A DNA stretch of 64,000 nucleotides from Phycisphaerales bacterium UBA5793 (lineage in GTDB: Bacteria > Planctomycetota > Phycisphaerae > Phycisphaerales > UBA5793), in NCBI GenBank assembly GCA_002418285.1, contig DIDT01000010.1, positions 1 to 64,000 on the forward strand, read 5' to 3'. Shown piece after piece: positions 16,308 to 23,889 of this stretch; the stretch's first letter is position 1, and each line of letters starts with the position of its first letter. Both the position numbers and the translations under genes were made by a program. The notes under the pieces were generated by a model. That model did not search any database, was not told the DNA's origin, and saw only the letters and a program-made list of their open reading frames with translations.

Positions 16308-17051
16308 TCAATAGAGAGTGTCCTGGTTCGGGATGGCGCCGTCGCCAGTGAGCGGCAGCGGCAGGATGCCGGCCTCGATGAGTCGAGTAATGGAGTCGCG
16401 GGTAACGCGGGTCTGCTGCGCGGATTCGACCGCGAGGTCCGCCATGTTGCGATTGATCTGCTGCAGGTCGGACTGGCGCAACTGGAGGATCGCGTTGACC
16501 AACGCTGCGTCTTCCTCCCGGCGGCGCTGCTCCATGGCCGAGATCACCTCGGCCAGGTCGACGGCAAACGCGGACAAGCGGTCGTCGGTGCCGCGCTGCA
16601 CCAGTCGGTCAACCTGCTCGGTCGTCACCCACTGCGCTTCAGACGGCAGTGGCGAGATGGATGTCGACCGGCCGATGGGTCCCATGCGAATGACGAGCGC
16701 GCCGTTGGAGGTGCGAATCTCCGTGCCGACAAGCGTCAATCCAATCAGCAACATGATGGCCGCCGCCAGACCGGTGCGGAACCACGGGCTCGTCGTCCAG
16801 CGCCAAACGCGGTTTGGGTTTTCAGGCGCGGAGACCATGCCGCGGGCGGGTCGCCGGTCGAGGTTCGCCGTCGCGGGCATTGGTTCGAGTTCATCGAGCA
16901 CATCCAACGCGCGATGCCAGCGAGCGACGCGGGCGCGAACTGCCGGATCGTCGAGCACTGCCGGATCGGCCGGCTCACTGAAGAACGAGCCGGCGAGCCG
17001 GGCGTCGCGCTGCTCATCGTTGGTCAGGTTTTCATTGTCGTGCGGGGTCAT
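16308..17051 (-). CDS. Single-pass membrane protein, candidate anti-sigma factor
   Basis: 247 residues; the ATG at 17051 follows AAGGAGGGG, better than the upstream start. The cytoplasmic N-terminus (~1-95) is acidic and helical (ARVARWHRALDVLDELEPMP). A single transmembrane helix lies at ~100-118 (GLAAAIMLLIGLTLVGTEI). The extracytoplasmic part is a helical, glutamine-rich segment with VDRLVQRGTDDRLSAF and a predicted coiled region (MEQRRREEDAALVNAILQLRQ). Lying 40 bases downstream of an ECF sigma gene, it is the obvious candidate for the cognate anti-sigma factor, but the HxxxCxxC zinc motif of classic anti-sigmas is absent. Confidence 0.7.
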   Translation of the reverse strand: MTPHDNENLTNDEQRDARLAGSFFSEPADPAVLDDPAVRARVARWHRALDVLDELEPMPATANLDRRPARGMVSAPENPNRVWRWTTSPWFRTGLAAAIMLLIGLTLVGTEIRTSNGALVIRMGPIGRSTSISPLPSEAQWVTTEQVDRLVQRGTDDRLSAFAVDLAEVISAMEQRRREEDAALVNAILQLRQSDLQQINRNMADLAVESAQQTRVTRDSITRLIEAGILPLPLTGDGAIPNQDTLY

Positions 17052-17090
17052 GATCGCCCCTCCTTTCAAGCGGCGTGCAGCCGGTTTGCT

Positions 17091-17675
17091 TCAGTCGTCT
17101 TCCATCGGAACAAGTCCCTTGTCAGCGAGTGCGTCATGGAGTCGATCGAGCGCTCGGGCGCACTGGGACTTGACGGTGGTTTCGGGTCGGTCGAGGATGC
17201 TGGCCATCTCGCGAAACGTCATGCCCTGCATGTGGCGCAGCGCGATAATCTCGCGCTCGGCGTCATCGAGTGTGAGCAGGGCCCGGCGAATGAGCCGGTG
17301 GCGTTCATCGCGCTCGAGCAGATTGGCATCGCGCGCTGTCGCGGGAGCGCGACCGGGACCGGAGGGGTGCGAACCGGTTGGATGCGCCGCACGCGATCGA
17401 GCCCAGTCGCGGCAGAGATTCACGACGATGCGATAGAGCCAGGTCGAGAGTTGCGAGCGCTTCTCAAAGCGAGCGATGCTTCGGTAAACGCGCCACAGGG
17501 CTAGCTGGCGGATGTCGTGGGCGCTTTCCAGATCGCCGGTCAATCGATATGCGAGGGAAAGCACGGGCTGGGCGAAGTCGGCCGCGAATTGCTCGAAGGC
17601 CCCCTCTTCCCCGGCCACGAGGGCCTCAACGAGGGTGTCGCGTGCGGGCGGGAGTGTCAGGTCCAGTTCCGGCAC
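17091..17675 (-). CDS. ECF-type RNA polymerase sigma factor
   Basis: 194 residues from GTG 17675, which follows AAGGAGG; an upstream ATG at 17717 would add 14 residues. Region 2 is FEQFAADFAQPVLSLAYRL with ESAHDIRQLALWRVYRS and the -10-recognition helix STWLYRIVVNLCRDWAR. Region 4 is LTLDDAEREIIALRHMQGM with TFREMASILDRPETTVKSQ as the -35 helix-turn-helix. It directs transcription of a stress or envelope regulon after release from its partner. It is the first gene of a three-gene operon ending at the terminator near 15,211. The family is certain; the specific group is not. Confidence 0.9.
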   Translation of the reverse strand: MPELDLTLPPARDTLVEALVAGEEGAFEQFAADFAQPVLSLAYRLTGDLESAHDIRQLALWRVYRSIARFEKRSQLSTWLYRIVVNLCRDWARSRAAHPTGSHPSGPGRAPATARDANLLERDERHRLIRRALLTLDDAEREIIALRHMQGMTFREMASILDRPETTVKSQCARALDRLHDALADKGLVPMEDD

Positions 17676-17803
17676 GTGCGGTGATCCTCCTTCGCGTCGC
17701 CGATTAGACGAGCCCAACGAGGATTTGGACGTTAGCCCATCCGAATTCAGGGCATTTTGTTGAGAAAATCCAGTTTCTCACGGCGCGCCAGCCATCGCGC
17801 TGC

Positions 17804-17841
17804 AGAAAAACAACATGACCAGCGACCTAGATGCGCTGGTC
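17804..17841 (-). terminator. Intrinsic terminator of tRNA-Met
   Basis: On the minus strand GACCAGCG / CGCTGGTC (8-bp stem, 9-base loop) is followed by ATGTTGTTTTTCTG. It sits 39 bases beyond the 3' end of the tRNA. Confidence 0.75.
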
Positions 17842-17879
17842 AATCGGTTTGCCGTGGGGGTGATCAGAGAGGTGCGAAG

Positions 17880-17953
17880 TGGCGGCACGTGGACTCGAAC
17901 CACGGACCTAGGGCTTATGAATCCCTCGCTCTAACCAACTGAGCTATGCCGCC
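17880..17953 (-). tRNA. tRNA-Met (anticodon CAT)
   Basis: A 74-nt cloverleaf on the minus strand. Acceptor stem GGCGGCA / TGCCGCC with discriminator A; D-arm TAGCTCAGTTGGTTAGAGC; anticodon loop TTCATAA; T-arm GTGGTTCGAGTCCAC. No CCA is encoded. The first acceptor pair is G-C, so it is not the initiator. The CAT anticodon could in principle also be the lysidine-modified tRNA-Ile. The anticodon stem AGGGA / GCCCT closes with an A-G mismatch next to the loop. It follows pyrG on the same strand by 100 bases. Confidence 0.9.
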
Positions 17954-18052
17954 GGGGCGTGCCTCGGGCTGACCTTGCGGCCGGATTCCGGGCAGTTGCG
18001 ATGGTAGTCGCGATCGGGCGACGGTCAACGGTTTTGGATTCGTGGACGTTGC

Positions 18053-19948
18053 TCAACGGGCGTGCTGCGGAGCGGCCGCCGCGGGCACGACGACCACGGA
18101 CGGCGGATCCGGCTTTTCACCGGGCACTGAGGTGCTCGGGGCGAAAGGGCGGAGCCAGCGGGCTGACACCTCCTCGGCCTTGAGGCTCGGCTTGGCGTGC
18201 TGGGCGGCGGCGGCGATCAGGCCGGCAAAGAGCGGATTCGGCGCCAGCGGGCGGCTGGTGAGTTCGGGGTGGAACTGGCCGCCGATGAAATAAGGATGGT
18301 CGGCGTGGCGCAACTCGAGCACCTGCATGATGGGGTGTTTGGGATGGCGACCTGAGAAGATCATGCCGGCTGCTTGGATCTGATCGATGTACTTGGGCTC
18401 GACTTCGTAGCGGTGGCGGAAGCGTTCGTGGATGGTCGTCGACTGGTAGAGGAAGTTGGCGAGCGTGCCGGCGGTGATGTCGATGTCCTGGGCGCCGAGG
18501 CGCATGGTGCCGCCGAGCGCTTCGATCTTTTTCTGCTCGGGCAGCTCGCTGATGACGGCGTCCTTGCTCTCGGCTTCGAATTCCGTCGAGTTGGCTGTGT
18601 TCAGGCCCAGCACGTTGCGGGCGAACTCGATGACGGCCACCTGGAAGCCGAGGCAGATGCCCATGAACGGGATCTTGTTCTCGCGGCAGTAGCGGACGCA
18701 GGCGATCTTGCCCTCGACGCCTCGCGCGCCGAAGCCGCCGGGGACGATCACGCCGTTGAGCCCCTTCATCGCTGCGGCGACGTTCTTGTCGTTGAGGTCC
18801 GTCGTGTCGATCCACTTCACATCGATGTCAGCGCAGATTTCGGCGCTGCAATGTTCGAGCGCCTTGTCGATCGAGGCGTAGGCATCTCGCAGGGCGGCGT
18901 ACTTGCCGGTGATGCCGATGGTGACCTTGTGCTTCTTGGGGCGCGTCAGGGCGTGGACGAAGGTCCCCCACTTCTCGCGGGCGGCGTCTTCGCTGACCTG
19001 ATTCACGCGATCGTGCATGTTGAGGATCGAAAGCACCTGGCGGTCGAGCCCCTGCGCGCGGAGTGCATCGGGGATGACGTAGATCGACTCGCGATCGTGC
19101 ATGGAGAAGGTGCGGTTCAGCGGCACGTTGCTGAACATCGCGATCTTCTGGCGCACGGTGTTGGTGACGGGGTTCTTGGCGCGGCAGGCGACGATGTGCG
19201 GCTGGATGCCGACTTCGAGCAGGCGCTTGATGCCGAGCTGGGCGGCCTTGGATTTCTGCTCGCCGAGGATCTCGGGCTCGATGACGTAGGTGAGGGCGAC
19301 GAAGCAGACGCTGCCGGGGCCTTCTTCGAAGGCGAGTTCGCGGAGGGCTTCGATGTAGAAGCCGTTCTCGAAGTCGCCTGCGGTGCCGCCCACTTCGACG
19401 AAGACGACGTCGGCGGGCCCGCCGTCGCAGCCGGTCATGGCGAGCTGGCGGAGCATGCGTTTCACCTCGCCGGTGACGTGGGGGATCATCTGCACGTCGC
19501 GGCCGAGGTAGCCGCCGCGGCGCTCGCGGTCGAGGATGGTCGAGTAGATGCGGCCGGCGGTGGTGAAGTTGTCAAAGGAGAGGTTCTGATCGAGGATGCG
19601 TTCGTAGGTGCCCAGGTCCATGTCCGTCTCGGTGCCGTCGTCGAGGACGAAGACTTCGCCGTGTCGGTATGGGTTGAGGGTGCCGGCGTCGATGTTGAGG
19701 TAGCCTTCGAGCTTGATGGGGGCGACGGACAGGCCCTTGTCTTTAAGAAGTTTGGCGATGGATGAGGAGAAGATGCCCTTGCCCAGGCCGGACATGACCG
19801 TGCCGAACACGGCCACGTAGCGGTGCCGCCCCTGCTGGTAGCCCTTTGGGACGGGCGAGTAGTACTCGGTGGTCTCCTCAGGAGCACCGAACTGGGCGAG
19901 CAGAGAGGGGTTGGAATGGGGGCTTTGCGGGGTGGAGCGGTCGGGCAT
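18053..19948 (-). CDS. pyrG: CTP synthase
   Basis: 631 residues from ATG 19948 (an upstream GTG would add 26). Converts UTP to CTP using ATP and glutamine. The N-terminal synthetase (~30-310) begins with VFGTVMSGLGKGIFSSSI, a P-loop variant of the usual GGVVSSLGKG, followed by LEGYLNIDAGTLNPYRHGEVFVLDDG. The class I glutaminase domain has GICLGFQ with the nucleophilic Cys (most enzymes read CLGMQ) and a C-terminal HPEL catalytic His-Glu. There is a ~30-residue N-terminal extension before the synthetase and a ~45-residue Pro/Ala-rich C-terminal tail. The product is cytoplasmic and essential. Confidence 0.94.
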   Translation of the reverse strand: MPDRSTPQSPHSNPSLLAQFGAPEETTEYYSPVPKGYQQGRHRYVAVFGTVMSGLGKGIFSSSIAKLLKDKGLSVAPIKLEGYLNIDAGTLNPYRHGEVFVLDDGTETDMDLGTYERILDQNLSFDNFTTAGRIYSTILDRERRGGYLGRDVQMIPHVTGEVKRMLRQLAMTGCDGGPADVVFVEVGGTAGDFENGFYIEALRELAFEEGPGSVCFVALTYVIEPEILGEQKSKAAQLGIKRLLEVGIQPHIVACRAKNPVTNTVRQKIAMFSNVPLNRTFSMHDRESIYVIPDALRAQGLDRQVLSILNMHDRVNQVSEDAAREKWGTFVHALTRPKKHKVTIGITGKYAALRDAYASIDKALEHCSAEICADIDVKWIDTTDLNDKNVAAAMKGLNGVIVPGGFGARGVEGKIACVRYCRENKIPFMGICLGFQVAVIEFARNVLGLNTANSTEFEAESKDAVISELPEQKKIEALGGTMRLGAQDIDITAGTLANFLYQSTTIHERFRHRYEVEPKYIDQIQAAGMIFSGRHPKHPIMQVLELRHADHPYFIGGQFHPELTSRPLAPNPLFAGLIAAAAQHAKPSLKAEEVSARWLRPFAPSTSVPGEKPDPPSVVVVPAAAAPQHAR

Positions 19949-20021
19949 AGGTGAGTGTAACCGGGAAATGCGCGCGGGCGAGTGGGAGCCGGGGCGTGGG
20001 CGTCCGGACGGTGCGAATTGG

Positions 20022-20052
20022 AGCAAAATCGAACGGGTGCGCGGTGCCGCGC
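20022..20052 (-). terminator. Possible terminator after the secreted-paralog cluster
   Basis: The minus strand has GCGCGG-CA-CCGCGC (plus positions 20039-20052), then ACCCGTTCGATTTTG. The T-run is separated from the stem by about ten bases, so this is weak; it sits just after the stop of the last paralog. Confidence 0.35.
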
Positions 20053-20059
20053 GACCACC

Positions 20060-20455
20060 CTAGTTCTCTGGAATCTGGACAACGTTGCTCGTTTCGCAAC
20101 CCCCGCTGGGGTAGCTCAGAGTCTGCAGATACCCGCCACAGGCGCCGGCTGAAACGTAACCCTCGAAAGTCGCCGAGCCGTTCTCGTCTGTGCCAACACT
20201 CTCCACCACTTGAATCCCCCTTGGATTGAGTCGGAGGATGGCGCCTTCGCACCAGTAGTACCATGGAATCCTGAACCAACCACGGCGAGGAGAGTAGACC
20301 AATGCGATGCCTGCGTTGGGGCGGGCACCTTGAATCTCCGCGTGCATCGGACCGGGGCAGACGCCATCAAGAATGAGCACCGGTTGCGCGCTTGCGGTGG
20401 TAACGGGGAGCATGACAATCAGGATCGTGGAGAGTACCAAGCTGCGCGTATTCAT
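20060..20455 (-). CDS. Secreted four-cysteine protein, paralog A (last of five)
   Basis: 131 residues with signal peptide ILIVMLPVTTASA. The mature ~107 residues contain the family pattern GVCPGPM, IALVYSPRRGWFRIP, YWCEGAILRL, ENGSATF, GACGGYLQTL and GCETSNVVQIP. Its four cysteines, shared by all five paralogs, could form two disulfides. It starts 10 bases after paralog B stops. The signal-peptide-coding DNA is identical to that of paralog B over 60 bases, so these two duplicated recently or converted. Domains of this style (CPG...SPR..G...C.G..LGL...ACGG..LQ....C.TSNV) are familiar to me from planctomycete secreted proteins, but function is unknown. Confidence 0.78.
   Translation of the reverse strand: MNTRSLVLSTILIVMLPVTTASAQPVLILDGVCPGPMHAEIQGARPNAGIALVYSPRRGWFRIPWYYWCEGAILRLNPRGIQVVESVGTDENGSATFEGYVSAGACGGYLQTLSYPSGGCETSNVVQIPEN
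20375..20434. repeat. 60-bp repeat copy 1, signal-peptide region of paralog A
   Basis: Sixty bases (starting GAGCACCGGTTGCGCGCTTG) are identical to 20781-20840, exactly 406 bases away, covering most of the signal-peptide codons of paralogs A and B. Confidence 0.9.
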
Positions 20456-20465
20456 GGTTGACGCT

Positions 20466-20861
20466 CTACTTTTTTGGAATCTGCTCGACGTTGCTCGTTT
20501 CGCAGTTGCCGCTCGGTGTATTGAGTGTCTGAAGGAAGCCGCCGCACGCCCCAGCCTGGGCAGTCCCTTCGAAGATCGCACGCCCATTCTCGTCGGCCAC
20601 GGTGTCATCCACGATTCGGATGCCGCGTGGGTGCAAGCCTAATTCGGTTCCAGCGCACCAGTGATACCACGGAAGTCTGAAGTTGCCACTGCGCGGAGAG
20701 TAGAGCAGCAAGATTCCCTTTCGGGGCTGAGCGCCGACTATTTGCACACGTATCTGGCCGGGGCAGGAACCCTCGACGGAGAGCACCGGTTGCGCGCTTG
20801 CGGTGGTAACGGGGAGCATGACAATCAGGATCGTGGAGAGGAACAAGCCGCGCGTGTTCAT
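20466..20861 (-). CDS. Secreted four-cysteine protein, paralog B
   Basis: 131 residues with almost the same signal peptide as paralog A (MNTRGLFLSTILIVMLP). The mature part has GSCPGQI, ILLLYSPRSGNFRLPWYHWCAG, GLHPRGIRI, ENGRAIF, GACGGFLQTL and NCETSNVEQIP. It is closest to A: both have PWY(Y/H)WC and HPRGI/NPRGI where C and D differ. Stop to next start is 10 bases and the gap from paralog C is 16, so one operon is likely. No catalytic residues are evident; a small disulfide-bonded beta domain outside the cell is the best guess. Confidence 0.78.
   Translation of the reverse strand: MNTRGLFLSTILIVMLPVTTASAQPVLSVEGSCPGQIRVQIVGAQPRKGILLLYSPRSGNFRLPWYHWCAGTELGLHPRGIRIVDDTVADENGRAIFEGTAQAGACGGFLQTLNTPSGNCETSNVEQIPKK
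20781..20840. repeat. 60-bp repeat copy 2, signal-peptide region of paralog B
   Basis: Identical to 20375-20434 over 60 bases; the flanking mature coding regions of the two genes have diverged clearly. Confidence 0.9.
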
Positions 20862-20877
20862 GGTTGACGCTCAACTT

Positions 20878-21267
20878 TCACGGAATCTGCGCCACGTTGG
20901 TGATTGAGCAGTGGTTGTCGAGGACCTGGAGGAATCCTCCGCATGCGCCGGGGCCTGCTTCGCCTCGCCAGACGGCTGTCCCAGCTTCATTCGCCCGAGT
21001 GCTGCCGACGAAATAGAGCCGGCGCACATCGAGACCAACCTGCACACCTTCGCACATGTGAAGAGGCGGGAATGTGTACGAGCCTTGTCGCGGCGAGAAG
21101 TAGAGGTAGGCAGTGGATCCGGGAAACATGCCATCGGCTTGCGCGAGCAGGAATCGTGCCGGGCAGCCTCCCTGCAGAGTCAAAACCGGGTCGGTGCACG
21201 CCGCGGCGCTGCCGGCCGCGAACATCGGAACAGCCAGCGACCACAGAGCGAGTGCGAATCGGTTCAT
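20878..21267 (-). CDS. Secreted four-cysteine protein, paralog C
   Basis: 129 residues; AGGAG lies 9 bases before the ATG. Signal peptide FALALWSLAVPMFAAGSAA. Family marks: GGCPARF, AYLYFSPRQGSYTFPPLHMCEG, VGLDVRRLYFVG, NEAGTAVW, GACGGFLQVL, CSITNVAQIP. A fifth cysteine (ACTDPV) lies near the mature N-terminus, absent from the others. It is closest to paralog D: both have GSYTFPP, GLDVR and CSITNV. It lies in the tandem minus-strand operon E-D-C-B-A. Confidence 0.78.
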   Translation of the reverse strand: MNRFALALWSLAVPMFAAGSAAACTDPVLTLQGGCPARFLLAQADGMFPGSTAYLYFSPRQGSYTFPPLHMCEGVQVGLDVRRLYFVGSTRANEAGTAVWRGEAGPGACGGFLQVLDNHCSITNVAQIP

Positions 21268-21279
21268 GATGCGGGGCTC

Positions 21280-21666
21280 CTATGGAATGCGGACGACGTT
21301 GGTGATCGAGCACAGGCGACTCATCGCCTGAAGGAATCCGCCACAGGCCGATGGACCCGCAGCGCCGTCCCACGTTGCTGTCCCCGACTCATCCGCCCGA
21401 GTCGCCCCGAGATACCAGAGGTGACGCACATCGAGCCCGACCTCCACGCCATAACACGGGGTGAAGGGTGGAAAGGTGTATGAGCCGCGCCGGGGTGAAT
21501 AGTAAAGATGCACTGTAATGCCAGGAGTGGGTATGCCGTCGGCCTGTACGTGCAGGTTGCCGGGGCAGGCGCCTTCGATGGTGAGGACAGGATTCTGGGC
21601 TTGAGCGCCGGAGACGGCGGTGAGCAGCACGACGAGTATCGAGATCGCACGTTGCAATCGGGTCAT
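21280..21666 (-). CDS. Secreted four-cysteine protein, paralog D
   Basis: 128 residues with signal peptide ISILVVLLTAVSGAQAQ. Family marks: GACPGNL, VHLYYSPRRGSYTFPP, CYGVEVGLDVRHLWYLG, DESGTATW, SACGGFLQAM, CSITNVVRIP. Paired most closely with C. Like the other four it ends in ...NV.(Q/R)IP, so the C-terminus is conserved to the last residues. The mature protein is about 105 residues, a single compact domain. Confidence 0.78.
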   Translation of the reverse strand: MTRLQRAISILVVLLTAVSGAQAQNPVLTIEGACPGNLHVQADGIPTPGITVHLYYSPRRGSYTFPPFTPCYGVEVGLDVRHLWYLGATRADESGTATWDGAAGPSACGGFLQAMSRLCSITNVVRIP

Positions 21667-21685
21667 GGGCGATACTCCCGGGCGC

Positions 21686-22081
21686 TCAGGGAATCTGTAC
21701 GACGTTGCTGATCTCGCAGCCGCCGTCAGGGTTGTTCAACGTCTGCAGGTAGCCGCCGCACGCGCGCGAACCAACTTGGCCCTCCATGACCGCGACGCCG
21801 TTCTCGTCCGCGATCGCTCCGGAGACGATTTGGAGTCCGTGCCAGTCGAGTCCGAGGGTGACGCCGCCGCACCAGTGGAAGAGCGGGAGCCTTGTTGATC
21901 CGGCGTCGGGAGCGAAGAGCAGCAGAAGCGATCGGCCCGGACGCGCGCCAGTGACCTGCGCGCGGAGTGCGCCCGGACACGATCCCTCGATGGTGAGAAC
22001 GGGTTGGGCCACCGCCGGCGCCGCACCGGTTAAGATGGCGACGACGGCGACGAGAACGTGGATGCAGCGGTTGGGTGACAT
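21686..22081 (-). CDS. Secreted four-cysteine protein, paralog E (first of five)
   Basis: 131 residues from ATG 22081. Signal peptide VLVAVVAILTGAAPAVA. Family marks: GSCPGAL, LLLLFAPDAGSTRLP, HWCGGVTLGLD, DENGVAVM, RACGGYLQTL, GCEISNVVQIP. It replaces SPR with APD in the conserved SPR.G turn. As the most upstream of the cluster it should carry the promoter, in the 191-bp divergent space shared with trpE. It groups with A and B by HWC and NNPDGGCE..NV. Confidence 0.78.
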   Translation of the reverse strand: MSPNRCIHVLVAVVAILTGAAPAVAQPVLTIEGSCPGALRAQVTGARPGRSLLLLFAPDAGSTRLPLFHWCGGVTLGLDWHGLQIVSGAIADENGVAVMEGQVGSRACGGYLQTLNNPDGGCEISNVVQIP

Positions 22082-22272
22082 GATCTTCGCCTCCCGTCGA
22101 ATTATACATGATCGCGGATGGACCTGGGTCGCCGATATCGGGGAAGCGGCCTTGAAGTGCGCCATTGACGTGCGCGACATTGATACGGCGGTTTCTTGCG
22201 GCTTCGCGTGGCCTGCGCTCCCCGAGCGTCGCTTAGACCACGGCACCCCGCATTCCCTAGACTCCCCGCGCG

Positions 22273-23886
22273 ATGACGTTGCCGGATCGGGGGACATTTC
22301 GGGAGTTGGCTCGGCGGGGGAATCTGGTGCCGCTGGTGCGGCGGATTTTTTCTGATCAACTCACGCCGGTGCTGGGGTATCGGCGGCTGGTGGCGGCCGA
22401 CGAGCGGACGGCGCCGAGTTTCCTGCTCGAATCGGTCGAGAACGGCGACAAGCAGGGGCGGTACTCGTTCATCGGGGCCCAGCCGAGCGTGGAGGTCATC
22501 GCGCGGCAGCACGCCGTGACGATCGAGGATCATGGCGCGGGGCAGGTGCGATGCGAGCGGCACGATGATCCGCTCGATGTGCCGCGCGCGATCAGTGCGG
22601 GGCTCAAGCCGGCGATGCACGGCGATCTGCCGGGCGCGTTCTGCGGCGGGTGGGTCGGGTACGCGGGCTACGACAGCGTGCGCTACGTCGAGGAAGGCAA
22701 GCTGCCCTTTGGCGGCGCGCCGGATGATGATCGTGGCCTGCCGGAGCTGCACCTAGGGCTGTATGAGACGGTCGCGGTGTTCGATCACGCGCGGAAGATG
22801 GTGTACGCGGTGCACTGGGTGCGGGTGGAAGAGGCGGCGCGCGTGGATGCGGCGTACGACGCGGGGGTGGCGGCGCTGGATCGGTTTGTCGAGCGGTTGC
22901 AGACGCACAGCGTGCCGCTGCCGGCCGGGTCGATCGCGATGGACCTGGCGCAGCGCGGGTCGGCGGCGATCCGCTCGAACATGACGCAGAACCAGTTCGA
23001 GGCGGCGGTGGTGCGGGCCAGGGAATACATCCTCGCCGGGGACATCTTCCAGGTCGTGCTGAGCCAGCGCTTCGAGCGGGAGACAACGGCGGACCCGTTT
23101 GAGATCTACCGGGCGCTGCGCGTTGTGAACCCGAGCCCGTACATGATCTACCTGCAGGCGCGCGGGGCGATCCTTCTCGCGTCGAGTCCGGAGATACTTT
23201 GTCGGGTGGAGGCGGAGGCGCAAGCGGGGTTGGGTGCGAATACAGACTTGAAGCGCGTTGTTGTGAATCGGCCATTAGCGGGCACTCGCAAGCGCGGCGC
23301 CACGGAAGAAGAGGATCTGGCGCTGGAGCGCGAACTACTCGCAGACGAGAAGGAACGCGCTGAGCACATCATGCTCGTCGATCTGGGGCGCAACGACGTG
23401 GGCAGGGTGGCGATCAAGGGCAGCGTGTCGATCGACCGGATGATGGAGATCGAGCGCTACAGCCACGTGATGCACATCTCTTCGACGGTGACGGGGACGC
23501 TGGCGGATGGGCTCGACTCGTGGGCGGCGCTGCGGGCGGCTCTGCCGGTGGGGACGATCAGCGGCGCGCCGAAGGTGCGGGCGATGCAGATCATTGATGA
23601 ACTCGAGCCGATGCGGCGCGGGCCGTACGGCGGTGGCATCGGCGTGGTGTCATTCGACGATCAGATGGACATCGCGCTGGCGCTGCGGACGATGGTCGTG
23701 CCGGTGCAGGCGCATCAAGGCTCAAAGTGGATGGTGCATCTGCAGGCGGGCGCGGGGATCGTGGCGGATTCGAAGCCGAGCAGTGAATACGAAGAGACGG
23801 TGAACAAGGCGGCGGCGCTGGCCCGGGCGATCGACCTGGCGGAGCAGGCGTTTGGCGGCAAGCAGGCCACGGGCGATCGGGGTTGA
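22273..23886 (+). CDS. trpE: Anthranilate synthase component I
   Basis: 537 residues. Makes anthranilate from chorismate and ammonia at the first step of tryptophan synthesis. The N-terminal domain (TAPSFLLESVENGDKQGRYSF) holds the LLESx10S tryptophan-feedback region. The chorismate-binding domain runs from ~230: AREYILAGDIFQVVLSQRF, NPSPYMIYL, LASSPEILCRV, RPLAGTRKRGAT, ELLADEKERAEHIMLVDLGRNDVG and VGTISGAPKVRAM. The glutaminase partner TrpG is not in the window. Three bases separate its stop from the sulfotransferase ATG, so it may be co-transcribed with the glycan locus that follows. Confidence 0.94.
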   Translation: MTLPDRGTFRELARRGNLVPLVRRIFSDQLTPVLGYRRLVAADERTAPSFLLESVENGDKQGRYSFIGAQPSVEVIARQHAVTIEDHGAGQVRCERHDDPLDVPRAISAGLKPAMHGDLPGAFCGGWVGYAGYDSVRYVEEGKLPFGGAPDDDRGLPELHLGLYETVAVFDHARKMVYAVHWVRVEEAARVDAAYDAGVAALDRFVERLQTHSVPLPAGSIAMDLAQRGSAAIRSNMTQNQFEAAVVRAREYILAGDIFQVVLSQRFERETTADPFEIYRALRVVNPSPYMIYLQARGAILLASSPEILCRVEAEAQAGLGANTDLKRVVVNRPLAGTRKRGATEEEDLALERELLADEKERAEHIMLVDLGRNDVGRVAIKGSVSIDRMMEIERYSHVMHISSTVTGTLADGLDSWAALRAALPVGTISGAPKVRAMQIIDELEPMRRGPYGGGIGVVSFDDQMDIALALRTMVVPVQAHQGSKWMVHLQAGAGIVADSKPSSEYEETVNKAAALARAIDLAEQAFGGKQATGDRG

Positions 23887-23889
23887 CGC

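Noticed and set aside
18374..19765. 463-residue plus-strand frame antisense to pyrG
   Set aside because: It overlaps a certain CTP synthase gene; the Asp/Val/Gly/Ala-rich composition is what high-GC antisense frames give.
20060..22081. The five small secreted proteins as bacteriocins or a toxin array
   Set aside because: No immunity genes, no double-glycine leaders and no export system next to them; the signal peptides are ordinary Sec type.
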